From Candidatus Dormiibacterota bacterium (GTDB taxonomy: Bacteria; Chloroflexota; Dormibacteria; Aeolococcales; Aeolococcaceae): DNA of 26,690 bases. The stretch is from the NCBI GenBank assembly GCA_003170875.1, contig PMYJ01000001.1:1-26690 (forward strand), given 5' to 3'. Made by a program: the position numbers and the translations under genes. A model generated the notes under the pieces. The model saw nothing but the letters and a program-made list of their open reading frames with translations, was not told where the DNA came from and did not search any database. Shown here piece by piece: positions 9,501 through 17,275 of this stretch; position 1 is the first letter of the stretch, and each line of letters opens with the position of its first letter.

Positions 9501-10863
9501 CTTCGACCATCGGCTCCATGGCAATGTCGGCCTCGTATGCGAGCAGTCCCTCATAGACGCTGCCGAGCTGGTCAACCCCGAGGTCGAGATACGAGAAGCG
9601 GCTGGGGGCCCCACGCCTGCCCGATCGGTCAAGGCTCAACGCCCGCACCACGGCATGCATGTAACGATCACTGACCCTGGCAGCGTCGAGGACGGGTGCC
9701 TTGGCCGGATCGAAGAGCTCTCCACCGAGGGGCGGGATCACGAACGGGGCGTTCTCCTCGGCGCCGTAGCCGCTCCGAACCAGACGGAAGAGGACCTGTA
9801 GGGTCTCCCAGAAGTAGCTGCCCTCGCCGGACCCACCCGGCAGTGGCACGTCGCAGACATCGCGCAGGTGCTCGAAGGCGTAGCTCTCACGGTAGACGCG
9901 CGAGCTCGCAGCGGGAAGCAGGTCGTGCGCCTCCGCGAAGGCGACGAAGAGGATCCGGTAGAGCACGTAGAGGCACTCCTGGAAGAGGCGCTGAGCTACG
10001 GCCCGATCCGGTGGGTCGCCTCCCCACAGTGCCCAGTTCGCGCGATCGGCGATGACCCCGCGGGCCAGCGCCTCGACGGCGTCGCGAACGTTCTCGCGCA
10101 GGTCGTCCGCGATCCGGCGCGCGTGCTGACCGGACTCGGCGAGCACCCGATCGACGAAGCAACGGCCCTCGGGGTCAGGCACGAGGGAGTCCCGCCGAAA
10201 GCAGGCGAAGAGCGCCGTCCATTCGTCAGGGAGGTCGCCATCCACCAGGGCGGCGAGTCGAGCAGCGAGGTACTGCCGAGCGACGGGCCCGCCCTTGCGG
10301 TAGAGGCGAAGCTCGCCTCCATTCGTCAACAGGCCCCACCGCGCTGTGGGATGGGCATCGACGGCGGCTTCGAAGGCGAGCTCGATCGGCTGCGCGGTCA
10401 GTCCATGATCGGCTGGATAGTTGTCGTGCGCCAGATCGGTGCCCACAGGATGGGCGTCGATCAGGAGAAGCGCCTCTCCATCCGCGCCGATCTGCACGTG
10501 GGTGACCGGAACCTCGCCGGCTGCGGTGGGCACCGGATCGGACGCGGCGACGGGGTCGAATCCGAGGGCCTCCAGGAGTGGCGCCTCCAGGATGTTCCAG
10601 GTCTCCGAGCGCGAGCTTCCGGCGCTAAGGCGCCGAGCTGCCCTCCGAAAGAGCGCGCGCACCACGCTCGCGAGCTCTTCAACGTCCTCGCGACGCAGCT
10701 CGTCGCGGTGCTGCCTGCCCATGACGTCGAAGAGGTAGTAGGGAGAGAAGAGGCCGCCGTGGTTGAGAATGCCGCGCCGGGCCGTAAGACCACCCTCGCC
10801 TTCTGAGGTCGCATCGAAGAGCCCCGGGCTCGCGGCAGCTCGCGACTTCGTACGCCTAGCCAT
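6526..10863 (-). CDS. Large N6-adenine DNA methyltransferase, PglX/DrmMI/type IIG class
   Basis: The 1445-aa product carries the hallmarks of gamma-type adenine methyltransferases: SGSYYTP (506-511), motif I DQAMGSGAF (558-566), YGIDLNPMAVELAKVSLW (610-627) and catalytic NPPW (860-863). The region after about 870 should contain the target recognition domain. Residues about 85-190 look like the N-terminal nuclease-type domain of type IIG enzymes, ending in GLLTNGGELRLYRK. Where an active enzyme would have Glu-x-Lys it reads IDAH, and no preceding PD is evident, so this domain is probably inactive. The gene overlaps the SNF2 gene by 8 nt and the giant helicase by 4 nt. It likely marks host DNA so that the helicase-nuclease spares it. 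BREX PglX is an alternative relative, but no BREX partners are present. Confidence 0.93.
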   Translation of the reverse strand: MARRTKSRAAASPGLFDATSEGEGGLTARRGILNHGGLFSPYYLFDVMGRQHRDELRREDVEELASVVRALFRRAARRLSAGSSRSETWNILEAPLLEALGFDPVAASDPVPTAAGEVPVTHVQIGADGEALLLIDAHPVGTDLAHDNYPADHGLTAQPIELAFEAAVDAHPTARWGLLTNGGELRLYRKGGPVARQYLAARLAALVDGDLPDEWTALFACFRRDSLVPDPEGRCFVDRVLAESGQHARRIADDLRENVRDAVEALARGVIADRANWALWGGDPPDRAVAQRLFQECLYVLYRILFVAFAEAHDLLPAASSRVYRESYAFEHLRDVCDVPLPGGSGEGSYFWETLQVLFRLVRSGYGAEENAPFVIPPLGGELFDPAKAPVLDAARVSDRYMHAVVRALSLDRSGRRGAPSRFSYLDLGVDQLGSVYEGLLAYEADIAMEPMVEARLTRNDKPTGEVLLVPQVSVEASRRLAQVSDEVIPAGSFIVRAQGARRKASGSYYTPSPLAKVMVQKAIEPLVSPIIAGCAKREDSGRTSRSPEEILNVTVIDQAMGSGAFLVHAVHLLANAYRDALQAAGAGEERLLPEEMAAVKRLIAQRCIYGIDLNPMAVELAKVSLWLETLAVTEPLSFLDAHLRRGNALIGAPDTMSGEGPRLDRIPDSAFAAIRPSAPPAWKSTLREARKRNASALRALARDADTGQVDWFGEALRTSLEEAMTELRQLHGQIATQVLSAEAPIEMKQRLEVEKARAYAEAIAQPINAVLREVADLWCAVWFWPEAAVVAPPDTGQYRDIAAELLAAARGERAVSLTPMQEGQRAVGRNVAMERRFLHRWLEFPEVEAAGGYAVVVGNPPWETVNSDRDEFFAPVDAETVALEGKALDARIAALVHDRPDVGVAWNAEVLLREQEAGFLADSGIYHWRSGAGGYVNTYQLFFERGVGGLAPGGSCALVLAGAFVLKPNAAALRRAAFLEYQLRFLLLSDNERKTYPGITDRMEFCLVHVTREAPVPELPCLFLVGKREDGGWRSLPLPQLVETIERLPTGAIRLPLSMVKAIAPETLAPPTITSARDGELLSRTYARFPRLSDPGSGWTADFGREIDSSTHREHFFHRDALLGSGGVRTGETRIERQGTVYVPLLEGRNVWQLFYGFTDPKLWISQTDVDMLLRPQQEYKGVRSNATLRVAWRDVARIIDRRTMVAAIIPAEVASKHKLPYVRAGSLAPRAMVALAALWTSFCFDWQMRTQGIGAMTFGPLLAQPVPPPSALEPLLPLAIAALQPDWLRGQAEDACGMPGEKVEWWRARARLDAAIFQLYEFSLEEATYVLSTFPQLDREQQPLPGEERSTVTRDLVLAEYGHRLGAARVDVGALFAAVGRQSLGGIGDARQRADRALEVGAVPYVELPQADQSRQWAEDVEPEEAGEVYELMVADTAGEDDS
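10294..10611 (-). other. Degenerate nuclease-like domain inside the methyltransferase
   Basis: This stretch encodes residues about 85-190 of the methyltransferase. The frame SETWNILEAPLLEALGF ... ALLLIDAH ... ARWGLLTNGGELRLYRK follows the usual order of HsdR_N/type IIG nuclease domains, in which PD, then Glu-x-Lys, then an LTNG strand occur. Here Glu-x-Lys is replaced by Asp-Ala-His and the upstream Asp is not seen. The comparison is from memory of the family, not from an alignment. Confidence 0.5.
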
Positions 10864-13822
10864 CGGGCCAGCCCTGCGGCGGTACTAGGACGAGAGCACC
10901 GATGGGATCCACCGACTCGACTCTCACGTCGCGCATCCGCTCGACCTCATCCTTGCGCTGCTCTGCTCGCTCCGCGACCTCGCGGATCCGCCTGTCGTGC
11001 ATGGCTTGACGCAGGCGCGCTCCTGCGTCGAGGAGAAGGGTCTGCTGTCCCCCCAATCGCTCTTCAAGGCGAGCCTCAGCCCGCTCCCGCCAGACACCCA
11101 GGCGCATCAGGGCATCGCTCGCGATCCGGGCCTGGTCGCGCGCCAGCGACTGCCGCCGGAGCTCGGCGCGTCGCGCGGCCTCCGCGGTGGCGAGGTCACG
11201 CAGACGATCGAAGACCGCCGGGACGCTCACCTTGAGGGTCCGTTCCTGCGATGACGACAGGGTTCCCCGCTCTTCGCCGATGCGAAAGAGAGCCAAGTCG
11301 GTAGTCGCGTCCAGCCCGGGCCGACTCGCAGCGTCGACGCTCACTGCGTCAAAGTGCTCCTCGATGGTCTCCCCGCGACCGTCGAGGAACCGTGCCGCAA
11401 AAGTAAACACGATCGCCGGGGGGCCTGCAGAGCTGACCCGCCGGTAGCTGGTCCGCGAGGCGAAGTACGGCAGGAGTGTCCAGCCGCGGGCACGCCGCAA
11501 CGCCGCCATGACGACGGGATGCCCAGGGCTCATGAAGGCGACGCGCTCGGCCCGTGGCCGTGTCGCTTCGCGGGTTGCGACAGCGCGATCAAAGGTCGCC
11601 CGGGAGATCATCTGGATACCTGTCGCGCTCGCAAGGCTGTCGCCAAGGCGAACGCGGTACACCCCCTCCTCGCCAGGCACGGGTTCCATCGCTCCACCAT
11701 CCTGGCGCAGATACCTAGTCAGGAAGAGACGAACATCGTCGAAGGAAGGAGCGAAAGCCGCGGTGTCGGCAAGCTCGGTCTGGACAGCGGCGAGCTCCGC
11801 CTCCTCGAACCGCTCGCCCTCGATGAGCTCCTCCGGAATGTCCCCCAGCCCAGCATCCCGGGCTGCGTCAAGTCGACGGCCGAGCTCCTGCGCGACTCCC
11901 TCGACGTCGATCGAGGTCTCCTCGTCGCCGGCATTCTCGGCGAGGTACTCCTCGATGGGCACGGATCGTGCGAACGGGGCGACGTTGCTGACGCTTCCGA
12001 CATCGCGGGCGATCTGTGCGAGCTTGAGCGCGACAATCTCGGCCGCGCGCTCCTCGACGTATCCCCGAGCCACCAGAAGGGTGATGATCGGCTCCTGCTG
12101 CTGACCGTAACGATCGATGCGGCCGTTTCGCTGCTCGTATCGGTTCGGGTTCCATGGAACCTCGACGTGAACCAGCCGCCGGCACCCCTCCTGCAGATTG
12201 ATCCCCTCAGAAGCCGCATCAGTGGCCACGAGAACTCGCACCGCCTCTTCCGTGAGAAAGCGTCGGCGGACGCCGTCACGATCAGTGGTGTCCCCATGGT
12301 AGGTGAGCAACCTCTCGTTCTCCCGGAGGCCCCTCTCCCCAAGGGTTTCAACGATGCTCTCGAGGGTGTCGCGGTACTCGGTGAAGACCACGACCCTCTC
12401 CTCCCGGGCGATGGCGGTGACGAGGTCGCAAAGGCTCGCGATCTTCCCCTCCGTCCCCTCCTTGATACGGGCGCAGCGGCTGAGTAGCTCCTCGACGACA
12501 CTTCGCTCGCTTTTTCCGTTGGGGAGCACGTCGAGCTCAGGCAGATTGGGAAGGGTGAGCTGATCTTCCCTTGGCTCGACGCTCTCATCGCTGAGGCCGG
12601 AGAGCCGCTGCTCCAAGGTGGTGCGGCAGGCGCGCACCGAGCTGGCCAGCCGCTTGCGCAGCAGCGATTCGAGGAAGCCGTACCCCGATGCCGCACCCCG
12701 CTCACCGCTTGTCTCGAGGCGTTTCTGGAGCATGCGAAGCTGTCGCGCATAGCCGCGGATACCCCTCTCAAGATGTCGCTCCGCGGCGAGGCGTCGGGGC
12801 TCCACGTCGACCGGCTCGATCTTCGGCTGGACGAAGCGGTCCCCGCCGGCCTTGACCACCTGGCTCTTCAGCCGCCGGACGATGAGGGGCCGAACGAGGC
12901 GGGACTGGAGGTGCTCGCGATCGGCGACGGCATAGGGATCGACGAGCTCGATCAGGCTGGCGAACGAGGTGACCTTGCCGTCGTGGGGAGTCGCCGAGAG
13001 GAGCAGCAGGGCGTTTGCTGCTCGCGCGACCACCCGCCCCAGAGCCGACAAACGTGTGTCGCTTCCTCGGTCGGCGACGTGGTGGGCCTCATCGATGACC
13101 ACCACGTCCCAGCGGAGCCCGGGCCGGTCAAGGTCTGGAAGACGCTCAGCCTGCGCGGCGAAGTGCATCGACATGATCAAGCGAGGGATGGCCGCGTAGA
13201 GGTTGAGGTGGGCGGGGACGGTTCTCCGCAGCCGCGCGTAGTCCTGGCCGTCGTTGATCACTTCGAAGTCGATGCCGAACTTCTCCAGCATCTCGTCGCG
13301 CCACCGCTCGGGCTCTGGCCGGGCCCTTGTGACCACGAGGATACGATCGGCGCGGCGACGCTGGAGCAGACGGCTCAAGATCAGGCCCGCTTCGCTCGTC
13401 TTCCCTAGCCCCATGTCGTCGGCGATGAGGAGGCGAGGCTCGGGCAACTGCTCGATCCGTTGTAGCGGAACCAGCTGGTAGGGCTCGAGGACCAACCGGC
13501 CCCAAGACGCGGTTCCCAAGTGACCCCTCCCGTGGGAGAGGGTGAGCCGGTAGGCGTCGTGCATCCCCTGCCAGTCGAGCGGGTCCCATCCCCGAGCGCC
13601 GATGGAGTAGTTCAGAGGCGGCGGCGTCTCGCGGGCGATCGCCTCCAACCCCGGGATTACGGTGATGTGGCGACCTCGGTTGATCGTGTCACGCCCAAAG
13701 AGGGTGATTCCGAGAGCGGAGACGTCCTCTACTTCCCAGGCGAGGGACCGGCAGCGGACGCGCTCGCCGACCTCGGCCGGCCGCTCCGACGGCGATCGCA
13801 AGGATTGAGCGATGGTGATCAT
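10856..13822 (-). CDS. SNF2/RapA-type helicase, DISARM DrmD-like
   Basis: The 988-aa product is a Swi2/Snf2-type ATPase. After an N-terminal region of about 110 aa come EPYQLVPLQRI, Walker A ADDMGLGKT (134-142), DEAH (244-247), SATPHDG (276-282), VVVFTEYRDTLESI (477-490), ATDAASEGINLQ (533-544) and QRNGRIDRYGQ (564-574). The C-terminus is rich in charged helices (about 885-965), probably coiled coil. DrmD of class 1 DISARM has this layout and also precedes an adenine methyltransferase. The gene is the first of the operon, and its TAG stop lies 8 nt inside the methyltransferase gene. No good Shine-Dalgarno sequence stands before the ATG. An upstream frame ends in an ATGA overlap with it, so the start or its translation may be unusual. 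It is likely the DNA-scanning motor of the system. Confidence 0.93.
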   Translation of the reverse strand: MITIAQSLRSPSERPAEVGERVRCRSLAWEVEDVSALGITLFGRDTINRGRHITVIPGLEAIARETPPPLNYSIGARGWDPLDWQGMHDAYRLTLSHGRGHLGTASWGRLVLEPYQLVPLQRIEQLPEPRLLIADDMGLGKTSEAGLILSRLLQRRRADRILVVTRARPEPERWRDEMLEKFGIDFEVINDGQDYARLRRTVPAHLNLYAAIPRLIMSMHFAAQAERLPDLDRPGLRWDVVVIDEAHHVADRGSDTRLSALGRVVARAANALLLLSATPHDGKVTSFASLIELVDPYAVADREHLQSRLVRPLIVRRLKSQVVKAGGDRFVQPKIEPVDVEPRRLAAERHLERGIRGYARQLRMLQKRLETSGERGAASGYGFLESLLRKRLASSVRACRTTLEQRLSGLSDESVEPREDQLTLPNLPELDVLPNGKSERSVVEELLSRCARIKEGTEGKIASLCDLVTAIAREERVVVFTEYRDTLESIVETLGERGLRENERLLTYHGDTTDRDGVRRRFLTEEAVRVLVATDAASEGINLQEGCRRLVHVEVPWNPNRYEQRNGRIDRYGQQQEPIITLLVARGYVEERAAEIVALKLAQIARDVGSVSNVAPFARSVPIEEYLAENAGDEETSIDVEGVAQELGRRLDAARDAGLGDIPEELIEGERFEEAELAAVQTELADTAAFAPSFDDVRLFLTRYLRQDGGAMEPVPGEEGVYRVRLGDSLASATGIQMISRATFDRAVATREATRPRAERVAFMSPGHPVVMAALRRARGWTLLPYFASRTSYRRVSSAGPPAIVFTFAARFLDGRGETIEEHFDAVSVDAASRPGLDATTDLALFRIGEERGTLSSSQERTLKVSVPAVFDRLRDLATAEAARRAELRRQSLARDQARIASDALMRLGVWRERAEARLEERLGGQQTLLLDAGARLRQAMHDRRIREVAERAEQRKDEVERMRDVRVESVDPIGALVLVPPQGWPDG

Positions 13823-14218
13823 GAGTCGGTGGGGGCTGGTGGCCTCACACGGCGAAAGCCGTGGCAGTCCGGAAGGTCATCCGAGAACCGTCGGCTACGA
13901 GGTGGGGCAGGATCGGGGAATCGTCTGCCCTCATCCTGGGCTGGCGAGCTGATCGGCGGGCTCGCCGTGAGTCTTGGGGACGACGGAGTAGCCGATTGGT
14001 CAAGGTGATTGAGGCGCATCACGCCAAGCAAGGAAGGGTACAGCCCGTAATGGCCCTCCGGACGGCTGCAGCCCCAAACGCCTGTACGGTTGGAGGCGTA
14101 AGACCGGTGCCATTATGATGCCGCAGGCGGCCACTCTCGACTCGGCGGCTCGGCCGCCTGCCGCCTTCGGCCTGGCCGATCGGCCCGGCGCCTCCGAGGC
14201 GGTCGATAGACTCTGGCT
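13823..14218. other. Divergent intergenic region, control region of the defence operon
   Basis: This 396-bp stretch separates the minus-strand defence operon from the plus-strand gene at 14219, so it should hold both promoters. I see no convincing gene. A 70-codon minus frame (14031-13819) ends in an ATGA overlap with the SNF2 start but has a Pro/Ser/Arg-rich composition. The right part has GC-rich inverted segments (for example GGCGGC...GCCGCC near 14128-14165). No clear -35/-10 pair for the operon could be read by eye. Confidence 0.4.
14207..14212 (+). promoter_or_regulatory. Possible -10 element of a leaderless transcript
   Basis: TAGACT fits the TANNNT consensus and ends 6 nt before the GTG at 14219. 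This spacing is typical of leaderless mRNAs in high-GC bacteria, and the GTG lacks a good ribosome binding site. No clear -35 box is seen. Confidence 0.3.
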
Positions 14219-14779
14219 GTGGACATGGTCGCCGATACCGCCGCCGTCATCGGTGCGATCGCGGCTGTGGTGGCCGCCGTTGCCGCGGTACCAGCCGCGA
14301 TGTTCTCGGTGCGAGCCTTCTATCGAATGCGGCAGGAGGGCCAGGCTGCGGAGAGGCGGCACGTGGCTCAGATACAGCCGCGGCCGCTGATTGCGAACTC
14401 CACATATCTCCCCAACGAGCGGGATGGCTCCGCAGCGCTCCGGTTCACCATCTTCAATCCGGGAGGCGCCGCCACGAGCTGGGTTGCCTTTATCCAGGCT
14501 GGAGAGCACCTCTTTGTCTGCCGAGCCCCCGTCACAGCACACTACCGAACGCCACCCGACGGATACGAGCAGACCCCGTCAACCGGCAAACGCACACCTC
14601 CCACGGCAGGGAACGCCGTCCAGGTGATCGCTTCCTATGCGCTCGACGTTGACGGCAACGGCTGGGACGTGCTGGCGGGGATGCGAGCGGCGGTGTCCGT
14701 CATAGAGTATCTTCGCGAACGACTGGCGCCGCTGGGGATCGCGTTAGACGACCAAGGGAATCTCTCGGCACGCGTATGA
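14219..14779 (+). CDS. Small membrane-anchored hypothetical protein
   Basis: The 186-aa frame starts with one hydrophobic Ala/Val-rich helix (residues about 7-32), followed by a basic/helical stretch (FYRMRQEGQAAERRHV). The soluble part has strand-like segments (ALRFTIFNPGGAATSWVAFIQ) that resemble small beta-sandwich extracellular or cytoplasmic domains of unknown function. An N-terminal anchor with the bulk of the protein inside the cell is likely. The start could be GTG 14219 or ATG 14225. It is transcribed away from the defence operon and lies 82 nt before the next gene, so the two may be co-transcribed. I do not recognise the family. A role as an accessory to the defence operon is possible but not shown. 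Confidence 0.7.
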   Translation: MDMVADTAAVIGAIAAVVAAVAAVPAAMFSVRAFYRMRQEGQAAERRHVAQIQPRPLIANSTYLPNERDGSAALRFTIFNPGGAATSWVAFIQAGEHLFVCRAPVTAHYRTPPDGYEQTPSTGKRTPPTAGNAVQVIASYALDVDGNGWDVLAGMRAAVSVIEYLRERLAPLGIALDDQGNLSARV

Positions 14780-14861
14780 CAAACAGACGGCCGGCCGCGC
14801 TGCCCTCGCGCCCGAACGAAGGCCGGGCGGCGCCGTCAGCCACCAGGTGGAGGTACTGACA

Positions 14862-15314
14862 ATGCCAGACGATACCGAGCTTCAGAGCACCTGGGCGCGG
14901 CGTGAACTGCCAATCCTCCGTGCCGCGCTCCGTCGCAGTGACGCCGGAGAGTACTTCCCCTCTCTCGAAGCGATCCGCCAGGAGGTCGGCCTTGATCCGG
15001 ATCAGATGCGGATCGCCCTTCAGGCGCTCACCGGCGCATTCCCGCCGTACCTCAAGGTGCAACTGACTATGTCGGGCCTGGACGCAGTCGGTGGACACGT
15101 GAGCAGCGTCGGTGAGCGAACGCGCCGCGAGTTGGGCACGTGGCCCTCGGCTGACTCTATCGTCGAGCAGTTAGTCGCGACCCTTCGCGAAGCTGGGGAT
15201 CAGGAGCCGGACCCGGCCAGGAAGTCAAGACTGGCTACCGCCGCCAGCGTGCTCGGCGACACGGCTCGCCAGATTGCCGTGGCGGTCATCTCGGCGAAGC
15301 TCGGCGGCCTCTAG
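14862..15314 (+). CDS. Hypothetical protein, possible winged-helix N-terminus
   Basis: ATG 14862 is preceded by AGGTGGAGGT at good spacing, and I prefer it to the in-frame GTG at 14847. The 150-aa product starts with helices and a segment (FPSLEAIRQEVGLDPDQMRIALQ) that resembles a small winged helix. It is followed by a conserved-looking tail: RRELGTWPSADSIVEQLVATL, then DPARKSRLATAASVLGDTARQIAV. Similar two-part proteins of unknown function occur in mobile elements and accessory regions of actinomycetes and Chloroflexota, to my recollection. It could be a DNA-binding or partner protein. There are no catalytic motifs. Confidence 0.75.
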   Translation: MPDDTELQSTWARRELPILRAALRRSDAGEYFPSLEAIRQEVGLDPDQMRIALQALTGAFPPYLKVQLTMSGLDAVGGHVSSVGERTRRELGTWPSADSIVEQLVATLREAGDQEPDPARKSRLATAASVLGDTARQIAVAVISAKLGGL

Positions 15315-15407
15315 CTACTTCGCCCCGAAAAACCCGGCGTAGTCTGAACTCGGATGAGGCCCTGGCGTCCATTTCTGGGTGGTCGAACGTCCTAAAGCAT
15401 AAATAGT

Positions 15408-15419
15408 GTCATATATGAC
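15408..15419. promoter_or_regulatory. AT-rich 12-bp palindrome, possible operator/promoter
   Basis: GTCATATATGAC is a perfect palindrome inside an unusually AT-rich patch (about 15393-15427) of an otherwise GC-rich region. The patch also contains TATAGC just downstream. It lies about 180 bp before the small membrane protein gene. It could be an operator or a promoter -10 region. Confidence 0.35.
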
Positions 15420-15594
15420 TATAGCTAGAGCGGGCGCCCAACGAAGGTCGGGGTGAAGATCCCGACTAAGTCCGCCCTCCGGGGTCCGCGCGGTCTGCGG
15501 CCAGTGCCCGAGACCGTTGTTCCGTGACCGGTCGCAACGGCCGGGCCGCATCGGGCGGTGGAGGTTCGTCCTGGATCGGCGTAGGCTTGCCGGT

Positions 15595-15846
15595 ATGCCA
15601 CCGCGATCGCCCCGGGTGAGCCGGGATGGCCGCTTCTACTGGGACGAGCAATCTCAGACTTGGCTCCCGCTCCCTCCCGGTGAGGATCGCAAACGGCATC
15701 GCGGAAGGAGCGGCGGCATCTCAGCGGGGACGGTGATCCTCCTCATCATCCTGTACCTCGTTTTCCATGCCTACCACTACTCCGGGTGCCTGATGCAGCC
15801 ATCTCTCCTGAGTTGGCCGGCTCATTGCCCCTTCCCCTTGCCTTGA
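15595..15846 (+). CDS. Small membrane protein with DUF2510-like N-terminus
   Basis: The 83-aa product begins with a short DGRFYWDEQSQTWLPL segment, the aromatic W/P pattern seen in DUF2510-like and SHOCT-associated actinobacterial membrane proteins. A basic stretch (DRKRHRGR) precedes a single transmembrane helix (GGISAGTVILLIILYLVF, about residues 39-56). By the positive-inside rule the aromatic motif is cytoplasmic. The start ATG 15595 is chosen because the frame upstream of it is Arg-rich and not protein-like. The tail (SLLSWPAHCPFPLP) may be non-native. Function is unknown. Confidence 0.55.
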   Translation: MPPRSPRVSRDGRFYWDEQSQTWLPLPPGEDRKRHRGRSGGISAGTVILLIILYLVFHAYHYSGCLMQPSLLSWPAHCPFPLP

Positions 15847-16168
15847 GCGCCAGGCGTCTTTTCGGGCGACCCCTCGCCCAATTCCGGTGGCACGCCGCGA
15901 CACGTCACGAGGGAGTGAAGCGACTGGTACCCAACGCCTGTTCGCGGCGGGCGCGCGCCGCAGACGCGACCGTTTCTCAGTAAGCACCGAGCTATCTGAT
16001 TTCAGCACCGACCGAATCGTACCCAGAAGCAGCTGATAGCGGCTGAAGTCGCGGAGGTGGCGGTCAATTCGCTTCTCAACCGCCTGGTACGGGGCACTGG
16101 GAAAGTCCTCTGGCAGCTGGATGTCTATTACTCAAGCCTCAAGCCTCGATCGGCTCCTCACGCAGTAG
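15847..16168. other. Stretch without a convincing gene
   Basis: No frame on either strand shows protein-like composition with a plausible start. The minus-strand frame across 15721-16008 is Arg-rich and lies antisense to the small membrane protein gene. No clear terminator is visible. Confidence 0.35.
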
Positions 16169-16345
16169 CAGGGCCGGCCACGTCGTTGGGATCGCAGCTT
16201 CAGGTTCGAGCACGCCGTGGACGAACCCGCGTCGCGCTACAACCATCGGGAGTTCACCCGCCGCCTGTCCGGTGTCCGCCGGGTGCCCGTCGGTGAGGCG
16301 AAGTTCCGCCTACTCCTTGGGCTTGCCTGCCGTCCGACGGCCTGA
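16169..16345 (+). pseudogene. C-terminal protein remnant of unknown origin
   Basis: A 58-codon frame without a credible start reads RRWDRSFRFEHAVDEP, then SRYNHREFTRRL, then GEAKFRLLLGLACRPTA before a stop. The helical, charged pattern looks like real protein rather than noise. The frame opens at a stop codon and has no ATG/GTG at its beginning, so it may be the 3' end of a deleted gene (perhaps a transposase, not shown). It overlaps the end of the 46-aa gene on the other strand by about 36 nt. Confidence 0.3.
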
Positions 16346-16450
16346 CACCTTCCGGGGCGGCTTCGGGGTCTTGAGAAGCTTGGCGAGATTGGCGTCGAAC
16401 TCCCCCCGCGTTGGGGTTGGGATCGGCGTACCCTTCGGCGTGGTTTGCAT
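16310..16450 (-). CDS. 46-aa proline/lysine-rich small protein
   Basis: ATG 16450 is preceded by AAGGAG at a spacing of 6 nt, the best ribosome binding site in this area. The product reads MQTTPKGTPIPTPTRGEF, then DANLAKLLKTPKPPRKVS, and ends with a basic tail. Small proteins with a P-T-P-T-x-x-x-F-x-x-N/D-L-x-K pattern seem familiar from actinobacterial accessory regions, where some lie beside toxin-like genes, but I cannot name the family. It is divergent from the 245-aa gene with only 40 bp between the starts, so the two are probably controlled from one shared region. Confidence 0.6.
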   Translation of the reverse strand: MQTTPKGTPIPTPTRGEFDANLAKLLKTPKPPRKVSGRRTAGKPKE

Positions 16451-16490
16451 CTCTGGCTCCTTGTCGTGCATGGGTAGAGGATAGCGCGCC

Positions 16491-17228
16491 ATGCGGGATG
16501 ACCCCCTGAGCGATCGGAACCTCAAATTCAGACGGGCACAGCGACATGTACGAGAGGTCAGGCGAGTAATCAAGGCCTACGGGAATCGAGGCCCAAACGA
16601 AACGGTCCGCGATCCCAACCTGGAGGGCAACCCCATCGTCGGCTTCCGAGTGCGCCGACAGCCCCCCGCTTCCGTCAGCATCGCCGCCGGGGATGCCCTC
16701 CAGGACTTCAAGTCCGCGCTGGATCACGGCGTCCACGAACTCTCCAGACTGAACGAAGCCACCCAGGAGGAGTTGGGAGATTGCGAGTTTCTTATCGCGA
16801 GCAAAGGTGATTGGTACGGAGGACACAAAATCAAACGCCTCGGCAAGCTGCCCGCCAAGGCACTCGATTTCGTGACCGACCTCCAGCCATTTCAGGGATC
16901 GCTCGACACCCGCCGCGACCGCTGGGCCCTCAGAGTGCTGCATGAATTGGCGCGAATCGACCGTCACCGCCACGTGCATGTAACGTCGCTCATCCCCGAC
17001 GCCTGGGAGGCGACCATCAGCCCCGTGGACGGCGTTATCGATAACGAGAACACATTTGCGATCCTGGTTTCCGATCCGAGCAAGGTGAAGATGCACATGA
17101 GCATCCGTTCCTCGGTAAGCATCGATGAACCGTCGCTGATGGAGACGCTGCCACTTAGCAACACCATGGAGCAGATAGAAGCCACGGTTCGGGGCATCCT
17201 GCTCCGGCTGGCCGACTTTCGCCCTTGA
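16491..17228 (+). CDS. Hypothetical protein, possible HEPN-like helical domain
   Basis: The 245-aa product has an N-terminal helix (RRAQRHVREVRRVIKAY), a strand region (VGFRVRRQPPASVSIAAGDA), then LQDFKSALDHGVHELSRLN, and later RVLHELARIDRHRHVHVT. The order GD-x(2-3)-F/L-x-S-ALDH ... ID-x-HR is one I recall from a widespread family of uncharacterised bacterial proteins with a HEPN-like helical bundle. The classic Rx4-6H ribonuclease motif is not clearly present. AGAGGATAG precedes the ATG. Only 47 nt separate it from the next gene on the same strand, so they probably form an operon. Confidence 0.75.
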   Translation: MRDDPLSDRNLKFRRAQRHVREVRRVIKAYGNRGPNETVRDPNLEGNPIVGFRVRRQPPASVSIAAGDALQDFKSALDHGVHELSRLNEATQEELGDCEFLIASKGDWYGGHKIKRLGKLPAKALDFVTDLQPFQGSLDTRRDRWALRVLHELARIDRHRHVHVTSLIPDAWEATISPVDGVIDNENTFAILVSDPSKVKMHMSIRSSVSIDEPSLMETLPLSNTMEQIEATVRGILLRLADFRP

Positions 17229-17275
17229 GCGTCGGGGCGTCATGAGGACGCCTCCTGAGAATAAGGAGAAGAAAG

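Noticed and set aside
75..13822. Canonical BREX or canonical DISARM locus
   Set aside because: PglZ, BrxC, BrxA/B, stand-alone DrmB and DrmC are all absent. Only the methyltransferase and helicase types are shared.
13819..14031. 70-codon frame just upstream of the SNF2 gene
   Set aside because: Pro/Ser/Arg-rich and without a ribosome binding site. The ATGA overlap alone is not enough to call a gene; it is kept only as a finding about translation.
15440..15500. GC-rich region resembling a structured RNA before the small membrane protein gene
   Set aside because: I could not fold it into any known riboswitch, and no conserved core sequence is visible.
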